NCBI RefSeq assembly: GCF_907164905.1
Contig: NZ_CAJRAF010000001.1
Coordinates: 1,151,001-1,215,000 of the forward strand
DNA: 64,000 nt
Reading direction: 5' to 3'
Source of the DNA: Dyadobacter sp. CECT 9275
GTDB lineage: Bacteria; Bacteroidota; Bacteroidia; Cytophagales; Spirosomataceae
The notes below the pieces were generated by a model that was given only the letters and a program-made list of their open reading frames with translations, had not been told where the DNA came from and did not search any database. Below, piece after piece: positions 1-9,122 of this stretch. Made by a program: the position numbers and the translations under genes. The number at the start of each line of letters is the position of its first letter. The stretch's first letter is position 1.

Positions 1-145
1 TCATTTTGAGTACAACACCGGGATCATTGACGTATATATCAACTCCTTAAGAAAAAAACTTAAACTGGCCAAAGAAGAAGATTACATCCAGACCGTCCGT
101 GGCATGGGTTACATTGCAAAAGAGATCGGACAACCCATATCATGA
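1..145 (+). CDS. OmpR/PhoB-family response regulator, C-terminal end only
   Basis: Only the last 47 or so codons lie in the window; the reading frame enters at base 2 and stops at 143-145. The visible protein reads like the end of a winged-helix output domain: a segment with VYINSLRKKL followed by IQTVRGMGYIA, the typical recognition-helix and wing signature of OmpR/PhoB-type regulators. The receiver domain lies outside the window. Its stop codon overlaps the start of the histidine kinase that follows (ATGA), so the two form a translationally coupled two-component pair. Its likely target is the repeat array at 1520-1558, because OmpR-type dimers bind direct repeats spaced by 11 bp. That link is inference. 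Confidence 0.9.
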   Translation, partial: HFEYNTGIIDVYINSLRKKLKLAKEEDYIQTVRGMGYIAKEIGQPIS

Positions 146-1524
146 TTACTTCCTACAAGAATAAGATTGCGTCCAACTTCACGCTCAGCACGGCACTTTT
201 GGTGGCGGTCATTTTTCTGGTCATTTATTATGTAGTCCGTATCGCTGTTTTTAGCGGGTTGCAAAAAGATATCACATTTGAAGCAGACAAACATTTTTAT
301 GAGGTAGGGGTAAAGGATGGCGCGCCTTTCATAGCCGATAAAGCCGAATGGTTTGAAAGAGAGCACCAGGAGCTGGAAGTCAATCCGGTATTTGTCCAGA
401 TTACAGATCGCCAAGGCAGGGTTATTGAAAAGTCGCCGAACCTGAAACAGGATGCTCTAACGGCTGATTTATCCCAGGAGAACAAAGTTTTTTTTCGGAG
501 TAAGCTGAAAGGGCTATCTATTGCACAAATTCAGCTAGCACTAAAAGAAAGGGATAAAATCGCCGGATACCTGGTGGTTGCCCTTCCGATCGAGGAGTCG
601 GAGCGGGTTTTAGGCACGCTGAAAAATGTGCTGCTCATTGCTTTTCCCATCGTGCTACTGGTGCTGTTCTTTGTGACGAGGTTCATTGCGGGCAAGAGCA
701 TCCAGCCTGTACTGAGTGTGATTGATACTGCGGGCAAAATTACCAACGAAAATCTGGCGGCCCGTATACCACTTCCGCCAGGCAAAGACGAACTTGGGAA
801 ATTGGTGATTACGATCAACGACCTGCTGGACCGCATAGAAAATGCAGTGCACCGGGAAAAACAATTTACTTCCGATGCATCGCACGAATTGCGTACCCCG
901 CTGGCAGTGATCAAGGGAACGCTGGAGGTTCTGATCCGTAAACCGCGATCAGCCCAGGAATATGTCGGGAAGGTAGCATATTGTATTAAAGAGATCGACA
1001 GGATCAGTTATCTGGTGGACCAGCTATTGCTTCTGGCCCGGTTTGAGAGCCAGAAAAAGGCGCTGGATGCGCAGGCTATTGACCTTTCGGAGTTGACAGC
1101 CACCATCCTGCAAAGGCAACAGGATCAGATTCTTGCCAAAGGCCTTTCGGTTGAACTGGAAGCCGGGGAGCATTATGATGTATGCAGTGATCCATACATG
1201 GTCGATATCATTATTGAAAACCTCATTTCAAATGCCGTTAAATATTCTCATCCTCATGAAAGGATTAGAATTGAGATAAAGAAAATGAATGCCGAAATCA
1301 TTTATTCGGTGATTGACCGGGGGATCGGCATTGCTCCCGAGGAAATCCCAAAAATACAGGAGCCCTTTTATCGCTCCCATCCTTTGCAACACCCGCATAT
1401 CACAGGAAATGGTTTGGGACTTTCTATTGTGAAAAGAATGTGTGAACTGCTGGTGATCCGGTTCGAAATTGAAAGCCATCCGGATGAGCATGGAACCACA
1501 GCCAGGCTGACTTTTCAGTCTTAA
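142..1524 (+). CDS. Membrane sensor histidine kinase (HAMP, HisKA, HATPase)
   Basis: This 460-residue kinase has the classical layout. A first membrane helix spans about residues 12-36, a periplasmic sensing domain of about 125 residues follows, a second helix lies at about 163-184, and then come HAMP, the HisKA dimerisation helix and the ATPase domain. The phosphoacceptor is His248 in the H-box DASHELRTPL. The N-box (ENLISNAVKYS), G1 (DRGIGIAP) and G2 (GNGLGLSIV) are intact, so it should be active. It overlaps the upstream response regulator by an ATGA. Family knowledge says such CusS/CzcS-like kinases often sense metals; the metal-type RND pump downstream fits, but the signal cannot be read from the sequence. 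Confidence 0.93.
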   Translation: MITSYKNKIASNFTLSTALLVAVIFLVIYYVVRIAVFSGLQKDITFEADKHFYEVGVKDGAPFIADKAEWFEREHQELEVNPVFVQITDRQGRVIEKSPNLKQDALTADLSQENKVFFRSKLKGLSIAQIQLALKERDKIAGYLVVALPIEESERVLGTLKNVLLIAFPIVLLVLFFVTRFIAGKSIQPVLSVIDTAGKITNENLAARIPLPPGKDELGKLVITINDLLDRIENAVHREKQFTSDASHELRTPLAVIKGTLEVLIRKPRSAQEYVGKVAYCIKEIDRISYLVDQLLLLARFESQKKALDAQAIDLSELTATILQRQQDQILAKGLSVELEAGEHYDVCSDPYMVDIIIENLISNAVKYSHPHERIRIEIKKMNAEIIYSVIDRGIGIAPEEIPKIQEPFYRSHPLQHPHITGNGLGLSIVKRMCELLVIRFEIESHPDEHGTTARLTFQS

Positions 1525-1558
1525 GCAAACCTTAAGATTTCCTTGAGAATAACCTAAG
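1520..1558 (+). promoter_or_regulatory. Four direct repeats with 11-bp period, likely response-regulator binding sites
   Basis: CTTAAG occurs at 1520-1525 and 1531-1536, CTTGAG at 1542-1547 and CCTAAG at 1553-1558. The start-to-start distance is exactly 11 bp each time, with 5-bp spacers. This is the geometry of PhoB/OmpR-type boxes, and CTTAAG-N5-CTTAAG matches the known PmrA-box form (YTTAAK-N5-YTTAAK). The array overlaps the stop of the kinase gene and ends 12 bp before a -7 box at 1570. The adjacent OmpR-type regulator is the obvious candidate to bind it. Confidence 0.7.
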
Positions 1559-1569
1559 AATGCCCGCTT

Positions 1570-1577
1570 TACTTTTG
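1570..1577 (+). promoter_or_regulatory. Bacteroidetes-type -7 box before the Rieske gene
   Basis: The octamer TACTTTTG fits the Bacteroidota -7 consensus TAnnTTTG exactly and lies 43 bp before the start of the Rieske gene. No good -33 TTTG stands at the right distance; that region is occupied by the 11-bp repeats, as expected for an activator-dependent promoter. Confidence 0.5.
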
Positions 1578-1619
1578 ACTGGTCTTTGAGACCAAGCAAT
1601 TTTAAACAAATACATTCTT

Positions 1620-2060
1620 ATGAGCTTTGAGAAAAATGCTGCCAATGTTAGCCGCCACGATTTTTTGAGGCAGTTGGGCTTCGCCGGATCGGCTCTGGCT
1701 GCGGTCTATTTTGCCGGAACGCTTGAATCCTGCACCAATGACAGGGTCAGCCCGGAACCTAACAACCTGACCCTGAATTTGAATGACGCGGCCAACGCCG
1801 CCCTGAAAAAAAATGGAGGATATGTGATCAGGGAGGGCGTCGTAATCGCCAGGAGCAACACAGGGGCATATATTGCTGCCACCCTCACATGTAGCCATGA
1901 GGGTAAAAACGAGATCACCTATCAGACAGACCATTTTTATTGCACTGCACACGGGGCCAAATACGACAATACCGGAAAGGGCCTGAACAGTGAAGGGAAA
2001 AAAGGGATCAGGGTATATACCACAAGCCTGACAGACAATATTTTGACCATCACTGCCTAA
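1620..2060 (+). CDS. Rieske [2Fe-2S] domain protein, exported
   Basis: The 146-residue protein carries both halves of the Rieske cluster-binding motif: C91-S-H93 and C108-T-A-H111, with Y115 in the usual following position. An N-terminal hydrophobic stretch (about residues 19-34) ends in LESC38, which resembles a lipobox, so the protein is probably an envelope-anchored electron carrier. The preceding sequence RHDFLRQ is only loosely like a Tat motif and lacks the twin arginine. It is the first gene after the 11-bp repeat array and is followed within 11 bp by the beta-barrel gene. In Bacteroidota, small lone Rieske proteins of this kind have no settled role. Confidence 0.88.
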   Translation: MSFEKNAANVSRHDFLRQLGFAGSALAAVYFAGTLESCTNDRVSPEPNNLTLNLNDAANAALKKNGGYVIREGVVIARSNTGAYIAATLTCSHEGKNEITYQTDHFYCTAHGAKYDNTGKGLNSEGKKGIRVYTTSLTDNILTITA

Positions 2061-2071
2061 CCTTGATCAGC

Positions 2072-2986
2072 ATGAAAATAAGCTTAGCTATCGCGATGGC
2101 CATGATCTGCTCATGCGCCTTCGCACAAGACGACCTGCTGAAAGAACTGGATCAGGTTCAGGATTCGGTGACGACTTACAGCGCCGCCACCTTCAAAGGC
2201 ACCCGTATCATTAACGGGCATTCGGTGGAGACGGTTGGCAAAAACAATATGGACTTCATTATTTCTCACCGGTTCGGCGCAGTTAATTCAGGCGCGAATA
2301 ACTTTTTCGGGTTGGACGAATCACAGATCAGACTTGCCCTGGAATATGGTGTGACGGACCGTCTGATGGTGGGGATCGGCAGGAGCAGTTATCAGAAAAC
2401 GATTGATGTTTTTGCCAAATACCGCTTGTTAAGACAGTCTTCGGGGTTCAGAAATATGCCGGTATCCGTGACACTTTTCGTCAGTGATGCCCATAATTCC
2501 AGCACATCCACCACGGACCTTCCGTTCTACACGATTGCCCAGCGGCAAACTTACACCTTTCAGGCGCTGATTGCCCGCAAGTTTGGCGAGGAACTTTCCC
2601 TGCAACTCTCGCCCACGGTCATGCACCGGAATTTGGCTGAGAACCAGATAGACGCAAACAACCTGTACGCATTGGGAATGGGTGGGCGCTACAAACTAAC
2701 CAAACGGACATCGTTTAATGTCGAATACTGGTATACCCCGAAAACTTTTGCCGGTACCACCCAGAGAGACCCCAGGTTCACCAACACGCTCTCACTGGGC
2801 TTTGATATCGAAACCGGCGGGCACGTATTTCAGTTGCACCTGACGAATTCGAGGGGTATGATCGAAAAACAGTTTATCGGGCAAACTACGGGCAAGTGGA
2901 GCAGCGGGGATATTTTCTACGGATTTAACGTATCGCGCACATTCAGTTTTGACAAAAGTAAAAAAGGCAAATCAAGTGGATACTAA
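2072..2986 (+). CDS. DUF5777-like outer-membrane beta-barrel protein
   Basis: The protein has 304 residues from the ATG at 2072, which begins a clean signal peptide (MKISLAIAMAMICSCAFA, then QDD). A TTG nine bases upstream is possible but adds nothing. The mature part is rich in alternating hydrophobic and polar strands (for example FIISHRFGAVNSG, MVGIGRSSY, FNVEYWYTP) and ends in a strand-like segment, as expected of a small outer-membrane barrel. I recognise it as the DUF5777 type, of unknown function. It sits between the Rieske gene and a YceI-like gene and overlaps the latter, so the three are very likely one transcription unit. Confidence 0.75.
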   Translation: MKISLAIAMAMICSCAFAQDDLLKELDQVQDSVTTYSAATFKGTRIINGHSVETVGKNNMDFIISHRFGAVNSGANNFFGLDESQIRLALEYGVTDRLMVGIGRSSYQKTIDVFAKYRLLRQSSGFRNMPVSVTLFVSDAHNSSTSTTDLPFYTIAQRQTYTFQALIARKFGEELSLQLSPTVMHRNLAENQIDANNLYALGMGGRYKLTKRTSFNVEYWYTPKTFAGTTQRDPRFTNTLSLGFDIETGGHVFQLHLTNSRGMIEKQFIGQTTGKWSSGDIFYGFNVSRTFSFDKSKKGKSSGY

Positions 2987-3536
2987 AACTTTCAAACTGA
3001 TGCTGGCAATGATGATGAGCCAGTTGCTGGCCGTCACCTGTTTCGGCCAGCTGTATAGTACCAAAACCGGTGAAACCAGTTTCTTCTCGGAAACACCGCT
3101 GGAGAATATCTCGGCCGTGAATAAACAGGTTTTAGTATTGCTCAATACGGCAAACGGTGAGATTGCCATTAAAATGCAGCAACGGGGATTTCATTTTCCT
3201 AATAAACTCATGGAAGAGCATTTCAATGAAAATTACATGGAAACCGGGAAGTATCCATCCGCAGTTTTTACAGGAAAAATCAAAGAAACGGTTGATTACA
3301 GCAAGGACGGTATATATCCTGTCCATGCGGATGGCGTGCTGGACATGCATGGCGTCAGGCAAAACCGTAGCCTAAAAGGCCAGATGGTGATCAGCGGCGG
3401 ACAAATTATCCTGACTTCGGATTTCGACGTGAAGCTGGCAGACCATCAAATTGAAGTACCAAAGCTGGTGATTGCCAAGATCGCAGAAACGATTGCAGTA
3501 AAAAACAAATTTATTCTTGTGCTTAAAAAGACCTGA
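2976..3536 (+). CDS. YceI-like periplasmic lipocalin-fold protein
   Basis: The protein has 186 residues from a GTG at 2976; this start gives a lysine-bearing N-region before the hydrophobic signal (LMLAMMMSQLLAVTCFGQ). An ATG at 3000 would also work but leaves an uncharged signal; a TTG at 2949 seems too early. The core shows the YceI pattern: a strand-rich barrel with NENYMETGKYPSAVFTGKI in the middle and a late segment of the D-F-x-V-K-L type. YceI proteins bind isoprenoid or amide-type lipids in the periplasm. The gene overlaps the end of the barrel gene by 11 bp and is followed by the RND pump after 41 bp. Confidence 0.78.
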   Translation: MDTKTFKLMLAMMMSQLLAVTCFGQLYSTKTGETSFFSETPLENISAVNKQVLVLLNTANGEIAIKMQQRGFHFPNKLMEEHFNENYMETGKYPSAVFTGKIKETVDYSKDGIYPVHADGVLDMHGVRQNRSLKGQMVISGGQIILTSDFDVKLADHQIEVPKLVIAKIAETIAVKNKFILVLKKT

Positions 3537-3577
3537 TGCGATCACCAAATTTGTAAATATGGTATAAATGAATTGTT

Positions 3578-6500
3578 ATGCTCAATAAAATTATCGCGTT
3601 TTCTGTAAATAACAAGCTCATTGTAGGCTTGCTTATATTGGCATGGATAGGCTACGGAAGCTATGAGCTCACCCGGCTGCCCATTGATGCCGTGCCGGAT
3701 ATTACCAACAACCAGGTGCAGGTGATCACCATTGCACCTTCCTTCGGGGCTACTGATATCGAAAGACTGGTTACTTTTCCCATCGAGCAGGCCAACAACA
3801 ATATCTCCGGCTTGAAGGAAATTCGCAGTTTTTCCCGCTTTGGATTATCATTGGTAACCATCGTCTTTGAGGACAATGTGGATATTTACTGGGCCAGGCA
3901 GCAGGTTTCGGAGCGGCTTTTGAAAGTACAGAATGAAATACCAAAGGGAATCGGGACGCCCGAGCTTGGGCCGATCAGTACCGGACTGGGTGAAATTTAC
4001 CAATATGTGGTGCGCCCGAAAGAAGGTTATGAGCATCGGTACAATGAAATGGATTTGCGCACCATTCAGGACTGGATCGTGCGCCGCCAGTTATTGGGTG
4101 TGAAGGGCGTGGCGGAAGTAAGCAGCTTTGGTGGTAAACTAAAACAGTTTTCTATCGAGATCGACCCGCAAAAGCTTTTATCACACGGAATTACGATTAA
4201 TGAAGTTTTTACGGCATTAGAAAATAATAATCAGAATACCGGTGGGGCGTACATTGAAAAGGGGCCCACGGTGCTTTACATCAGGAGTGAAGGACTGGTA
4301 GAGAACCTGGAAGATATTAAAAACATATCTGTCAAGTCTCTGGCCGACGGTCAGCCTTTGTTTATCAGGGACGTTGCCGATGTCAAAACCAGTTTCGCAA
4401 CGCGGTACGGGGCAATGACTTATAATGACAAAGGTGAGGTTTCCGGGGCGGTGGTCATGATGCTTAAGGGTGCTAATAGCAGCGAGGTAATTAAAAACGT
4501 TAAAGAGCGCATCGTTCAGATCCAGGAAACACTGCCGGAAGGTGTGGTGATAGAGTCTTTTCTGGACAGGACAAAAATGGTGAATAATGCCATTGGTACA
4601 GTGGAGAAAAATCTGCTGGAAGGTGCTCTGATCGTGGTTTTTGTACTTGTTTTGTTTTTAGGCAATTTCAGGGCCGGGTTGCTCGTGGCGTCGGTCATTC
4701 CGCTTGCAATGCTGTTCGCAGTAATGATGATGAATACCTTTGGCGTGAGCGGAAATCTGATGAGCCTGGGTGCGCTTGACTTCGGTTTGATTGTTGACGG
4801 TGCTGTCATTATCGTAGAAGCGGTGATGCACCAGATCAGGCACAATAAAAGATTCGCTGGACTGGCCGGTATCAGTCAGCAGCAAATGGATGAAGAAGTC
4901 AACGAATCCGCGGACCGGATGATGAACAGCGCTGTTTTTGGCCAGGTGATCATCCTGATCGTATACCTGCCAATTTTTACCCTGGAAGGTATTGAGGGCA
5001 AAATGTTCAAGCCCATGGCGCAAACTGTTGCATTTGCCTTGCTGGGTGCATTCATCCTTTCGCTCACTTATATTCCAATGATGAGCGCGATATTTTTAAG
5101 CAAAAAAATAAAAACACAGCCCGGATTTTCCAACAGAGTTATCGACAGCCTCGCCAGGAAATACCGCCGTGCGCTGGAAGGTGCAATCCGGCATTCCGGG
5201 GTGATCTTGCTCTCCGTGCTGGTATTGTTTGCATCTGCGGTGTACCTGCTTACTACACTGGGGGGTGAGTTTATTCCGGCTCTGGAAGAAGGTGATTTTG
5301 CGGTGGACACCCGCGTACTTACGGGAAGCAGCCTGACGACGACGATTGAAAACACGCAGAAGGCGGCGTATATCTTAAAAACACGGTTTCCGGAGGTATT
5401 AAAAGTAGTTACCAAAATAGGAAGCGGCGAGGTTCCGACGGATCCGATGCCGATGGAAGCCAGCGACATGATGGTGATTTTAAAAGATAAAAAAGATTGG
5501 ACGTCCGCTAAGACTTTCCCTGAACTATCTGAAAAGATGGGTGAAGCGCTTCGGGAAGTACCGGGTATCACGGCTGGCTTTCAGTTTCCTGTGCAGATGC
5601 GTTTTAATGAATTGATGACCGGAGCCCGCCAGGACGTGGTTTGTAAAATTTTTGGCGAAGACCTGGATACGCTGGCGCTTTACGCTAAAAAGCTGGGGAT
5701 ATTGGTGAATCAGTTGGAAGGTACAAGAAATTTATATGTGGAGGCTGTTTCTGGCATGCCGCAGATTACGATTCGTTATAATCGCAATACCTTGGCGCAG
5801 TATGGGCTGGATATTTCGGCGGTTAACAGAACCGTTAACACCGCACTGGCAGGACAAAGTACCGGAATGGTATTCGAAGGCGAAAAGCGCTTTGACCTGG
5901 TAGTCAGGCTTAGCGGCGAACGTAAGAAAAACCTGGAAGATATCCGTAACCTGTTGGTTGCCACGCCAAAGGGGACACAGGTCCCGCTCAGTCAGTTTGC
6001 AGATGTTAAAATTCAGAACGGACCAAATCAGATCCAGCGGGAAGATGCAAAGCGGCGGATCGTGGTTGGGTTTAACATAACCGGCCGGGACGTGCAAACC
6101 ATTGTCAACGAACTGCAGACAAAAGTGGGACAAAGCCTGAAACTTCCCACTGGCTATTATATCACCTACGGAGGATCTTTTGAAAACCTGAATGCCGCCA
6201 AACAACGGCTGATGATCGCTGTGCCGGTTTCGTTACTGCTTATTTTTGTGCTTTTGTTTTTTGCATTCAACTCGGTAAAGGACGGATTATTGATTTATTC
6301 GGCGATACCATTGTCTGCCATAGGAGGTATATTCTTTCTGGTCATACGTGGTATGCCATTCAGTATCAGCGCGGGAGTCGGATTCATCGCTCTTTTTGGC
6401 GTGGCGGTGTTAAACGGCATTGTGCTGGTGGCGGAATTCAACCGGATCAGGACGGAGGAACAAAAAGATATAAAACAAGCGATCCTGGAAGGAACCCAGC

Positions 6501-7933
6501 ATCGACTCCGGCCGGTATTGATGACCGCTTTTGTAGCTTCACTAGGTTTTTTTCCGATGGCTATTAGCAATGGGGCCGGTGCAGAGGTGCAGCGCCCGCT
6601 TGCTACGGTGGTTATAGGCGGACTTTTGGTCGCCACTTTCTTAACCCTTTTTGTACTTCCGGTTTTATATCTCTTTTTTGATGGTTTTAAATTCAGAATG
6701 AAGCGAAGGTCAAATCTTGCGGTGTGGCTTATCCCGGCCCTGGTGATGCTGGGTAACGCAGATGGTTTAGCACAAACCAGACTGAACCTAAAAACCGCCA
6801 CAGACATTGCTTTGGCCAATAATCAGAATCTGAAAGCGGAAAAGCTCAAGACCGAATATCAGAAATCATTGATGAAAACGGCGGTGGTATTACCGCAAAC
6901 CGGATTTCAGATGGAAGCCGGACAGATCAACAGTTTTTATACAGATACGCGGTTTAACATTACACAGTCATTTAGCCTTCCAGTAGTTTATACAAGACAG
7001 AAAGCACTTTTGCAAAACGAGCTCTCTGCCAGTGTTTTGAACGTGGCGGTCAGGGAAAGTGAGCTGAAAAGGAATGTTGCGCAGGTATACTATCTGTTTT
7101 TGTACCAAAAGAAAAAGGAAGAATTGCTGATCTGGCTGGATAGTCTTTACACCGGTTTTCACAAAAGGGCGCAGGAGCGGTTTGAAAAAGGGGAAACTGA
7201 TGTGCTGGAAAAAACAACGGCGGAAACCCAGCTGGCAGAAATTCAGATGCAGAGGCTGCAACTTGAATCTGACCTGAATTTGGCCCGGCTGCAATTTGAG
7301 TTATTGCTCAATACAACCGGGAACCCGGAGCCGGAACCTACTGCTAACCTCTACCATTTCGTTGCAGTTTCGGATTCAGTTCATGTTGACGACCATCCGC
7401 AGATGCGTTTACTGATGCAGCAGCAACAAATTGCAGAAGCCGGTATAGCGGCGGAGAAAGCCAAGCTTTTGCCTCAGCTCAATGTCGGATACAATAATAT
7501 GAGCATGCGTGGCATGGGGGCGGATGGTAAGTCGTACACTGCTTCCCAAAGGTTTCAGTCGGCACAATTAGGTGTAGGCATTCCAATTTTTGCTGGTGCG
7601 CAGAAGGCGCGCATCCGTGGTGCCCGGATTAATCAGGATATCAGCCGGGAAAACTACAGGGCAGGTAGTCAAATGTTGAAATCACAGTACCTATCCACGC
7701 TGGTTCAATACCGTAAATGCCTGACGGCAGTACAGTATTATGAAACGAGCGGCCTCAAAAATGCAGTTCTGATCACCTCAACGGCAAACCAGCAACTGGC
7801 GGGCGGCAATATCAATTACCTGCAATGGGTACAGCTGATCAACCATGCCGCATCCATCCGGAGCGCGTATCTGGATGCAGTGATGAACCTGAACAGCAAT
7901 GCCATTGCGCTTGATTACTACCTTCAAAACTAA
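3578..7933 (+). CDS. CusA/CzcA-type heavy-metal RND pump fused to a TolC-type outer-membrane channel
   Basis: This 1451-residue protein is two proteins in one frame. Residues 1 to about 1040 are a complete heavy-metal-efflux RND pump: TM1 at the N-terminus (LTRLPIDAVPDIT after it), the proton-relay helix D401-F-G with D407 and E414 in a VDGAVIIVE context, and the usual twelve helices. At Met1041 (base 6698) a new segment starts that looks like a signal peptide (MKRRSNLAVWLIPALVML, then GLAQ), followed by a roughly 385-residue outer-membrane-factor domain with long helical repeats. Substrates of this family are divalent or monovalent metal ions. The adaptor gene follows with only a 10-bp gap. 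RND-TolC fusions occur in Bacteroidota; how the internal signal is processed is not clear. Confidence 0.93.
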   Translation: MLNKIIAFSVNNKLIVGLLILAWIGYGSYELTRLPIDAVPDITNNQVQVITIAPSFGATDIERLVTFPIEQANNNISGLKEIRSFSRFGLSLVTIVFEDNVDIYWARQQVSERLLKVQNEIPKGIGTPELGPISTGLGEIYQYVVRPKEGYEHRYNEMDLRTIQDWIVRRQLLGVKGVAEVSSFGGKLKQFSIEIDPQKLLSHGITINEVFTALENNNQNTGGAYIEKGPTVLYIRSEGLVENLEDIKNISVKSLADGQPLFIRDVADVKTSFATRYGAMTYNDKGEVSGAVVMMLKGANSSEVIKNVKERIVQIQETLPEGVVIESFLDRTKMVNNAIGTVEKNLLEGALIVVFVLVLFLGNFRAGLLVASVIPLAMLFAVMMMNTFGVSGNLMSLGALDFGLIVDGAVIIVEAVMHQIRHNKRFAGLAGISQQQMDEEVNESADRMMNSAVFGQVIILIVYLPIFTLEGIEGKMFKPMAQTVAFALLGAFILSLTYIPMMSAIFLSKKIKTQPGFSNRVIDSLARKYRRALEGAIRHSGVILLSVLVLFASAVYLLTTLGGEFIPALEEGDFAVDTRVLTGSSLTTTIENTQKAAYILKTRFPEVLKVVTKIGSGEVPTDPMPMEASDMMVILKDKKDWTSAKTFPELSEKMGEALREVPGITAGFQFPVQMRFNELMTGARQDVVCKIFGEDLDTLALYAKKLGILVNQLEGTRNLYVEAVSGMPQITIRYNRNTLAQYGLDISAVNRTVNTALAGQSTGMVFEGEKRFDLVVRLSGERKKNLEDIRNLLVATPKGTQVPLSQFADVKIQNGPNQIQREDAKRRIVVGFNITGRDVQTIVNELQTKVGQSLKLPTGYYITYGGSFENLNAAKQRLMIAVPVSLLLIFVLLFFAFNSVKDGLLIYSAIPLSAIGGIFFLVIRGMPFSISAGVGFIALFGVAVLNGIVLVAEFNRIRTEEQKDIKQAILEGTQHRLRPVLMTAFVASLGFFPMAISNGAGAEVQRPLATVVIGGLLVATFLTLFVLPVLYLFFDGFKFRMKRRSNLAVWLIPALVMLGNADGLAQTRLNLKTATDIALANNQNLKAEKLKTEYQKSLMKTAVVLPQTGFQMEAGQINSFYTDTRFNITQSFSLPVVYTRQKALLQNELSASVLNVAVRESELKRNVAQVYYLFLYQKKKEELLIWLDSLYTGFHKRAQERFEKGETDVLEKTTAETQLAEIQMQRLQLESDLNLARLQFELLLNTTGNPEPEPTANLYHFVAVSDSVHVDDHPQMRLLMQQQQIAEAGIAAEKAKLLPQLNVGYNNMSMRGMGADGKSYTASQRFQSAQLGVGIPIFAGAQKARIRGARINQDISRENYRAGSQMLKSQYLSTLVQYRKCLTAVQYYETSGLKNAVLITSTANQQLAGGNINYLQWVQLINHAASIRSAYLDAVMNLNSNAIALDYYLQN

Positions 7934-7943
7934 CTTTGCAAAG

Positions 7944-9074
7944 ATGAGATATCTGACATATAGTATGCTTCTTGGTCTTTTTCTATCCTGTTCCAACAAG
8001 GAAGAAAACGGGGCGGTAACAACGGAAAAAACGGTCGAAACAAACATATCATCGTTAACTGACAAACAGGTTCGGAATGCCGGCATTACCACTGCATTGC
8101 CAGTTAAACAGCAGATTTCCTCGGTATTGAAACTGAATGGGAAAATTGATGTTCCGCCTCAGAATATTGTATCGATCAGTGTACCGTTGGGCGGGTATCT
8201 CAAAACCACCCGGCTATTACCCGGTACCCGTGTAAAAAAAGGAGAGGTGCTGGCGGTGATGGAAGACCAGCAGTACATTCAGCTACAGCAGGATTACCTG
8301 ACAGGAATGGCCAGGCTCGCGTATCTTGAAAATGATTATTTGCGGCAGAAAAGTTTAAATAAGAGTAAGTCCAGCAGCGACAAGGCATTCCAGCAGGCAG
8401 AATCTGACTATCAGAGTCAGCAGGTGATAACGAATTCGTTGTCTGAGAAATTAAAACTGGCGGGTATTAATCCGCAGCAGCTTACAAAAGATAATATTTC
8501 CAGGAGCGTCAGCATTCACTCCCCGATCAATGGATATGTTTCAAAGGTTAATGTCAATATTGGCAGGTATGTTTCGCCGACCGAGGTGCTTTTTGAACTG
8601 ATTAATCCAACGGATATACATCTGGCGCTCAAAGTTTTTGAAAAGGATTTAGGCAAAATCAAAATTGGCCAGCATATCCTGGCTTACAACAACAATGCCC
8701 CCGACAAAAAATACCCGTGTACGATCATTCTGATCAGCAAGGATTTATCGCCGGAAAGGACGGCCGAAGTACATTCGCATTTTGAAAGTTATGAGCCGGA
8801 GCTTTTGCCCGGCATGTTTATGAACGCCGACATCCAGCTCGATAGCCGTACGGTACTGGCGCTGCCGGACGATGCCATTGTTACCTATGAGGACCAGCAG
8901 TACCTGTTTGTTCCGAAAGGAAAAAATAACTTTGAGATGAAACCGGTAAAGACCGGCACATCAGAAAACGGTTTAACAGAAATCATCTCGAACGAAAAAC
9001 TGGAAAATCAGCAATGTGTGGTCAAAGGGGCTTACTCACTTCTGATGTCGTTGAAAAATAAGTCGGAGGAATAG
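7944..9074 (+). CDS. RND periplasmic adaptor lipoprotein (CusB/CzcB type)
   Basis: From the ATG at 7944 the protein has 376 residues and begins with a lipoprotein signal (LLGLFLSC16), so it is anchored by lipid; an in-frame ATG at 7899 would lie inside the preceding gene and spoil the signal. The order of segments fits membrane-fusion proteins: a beta-barrel part, a lipoyl half (VPLGGYLKTTRLLPGTRVKKGEVLAVMED), a helical hairpin (about residues 120-180), the second lipoyl half (SIHSPINGYVSKVNVNIG), then beta-barrel and membrane-proximal domains. It links the RND pump to the channel. No extra metal-binding N-terminal or C-terminal domain is visible. Confidence 0.92.
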   Translation: MRYLTYSMLLGLFLSCSNKEENGAVTTEKTVETNISSLTDKQVRNAGITTALPVKQQISSVLKLNGKIDVPPQNIVSISVPLGGYLKTTRLLPGTRVKKGEVLAVMEDQQYIQLQQDYLTGMARLAYLENDYLRQKSLNKSKSSSDKAFQQAESDYQSQQVITNSLSEKLKLAGINPQQLTKDNISRSVSIHSPINGYVSKVNVNIGRYVSPTEVLFELINPTDIHLALKVFEKDLGKIKIGQHILAYNNNAPDKKYPCTIILISKDLSPERTAEVHSHFESYEPELLPGMFMNADIQLDSRTVLALPDDAIVTYEDQQYLFVPKGKNNFEMKPVKTGTSENGLTEIISNEKLENQQCVVKGAYSLLMSLKNKSEE

Positions 9075-9122
9075 GGTAAATCAAATTAACTTAGGGTTGA
9101 TATCTATCTAACCTCATCCATC

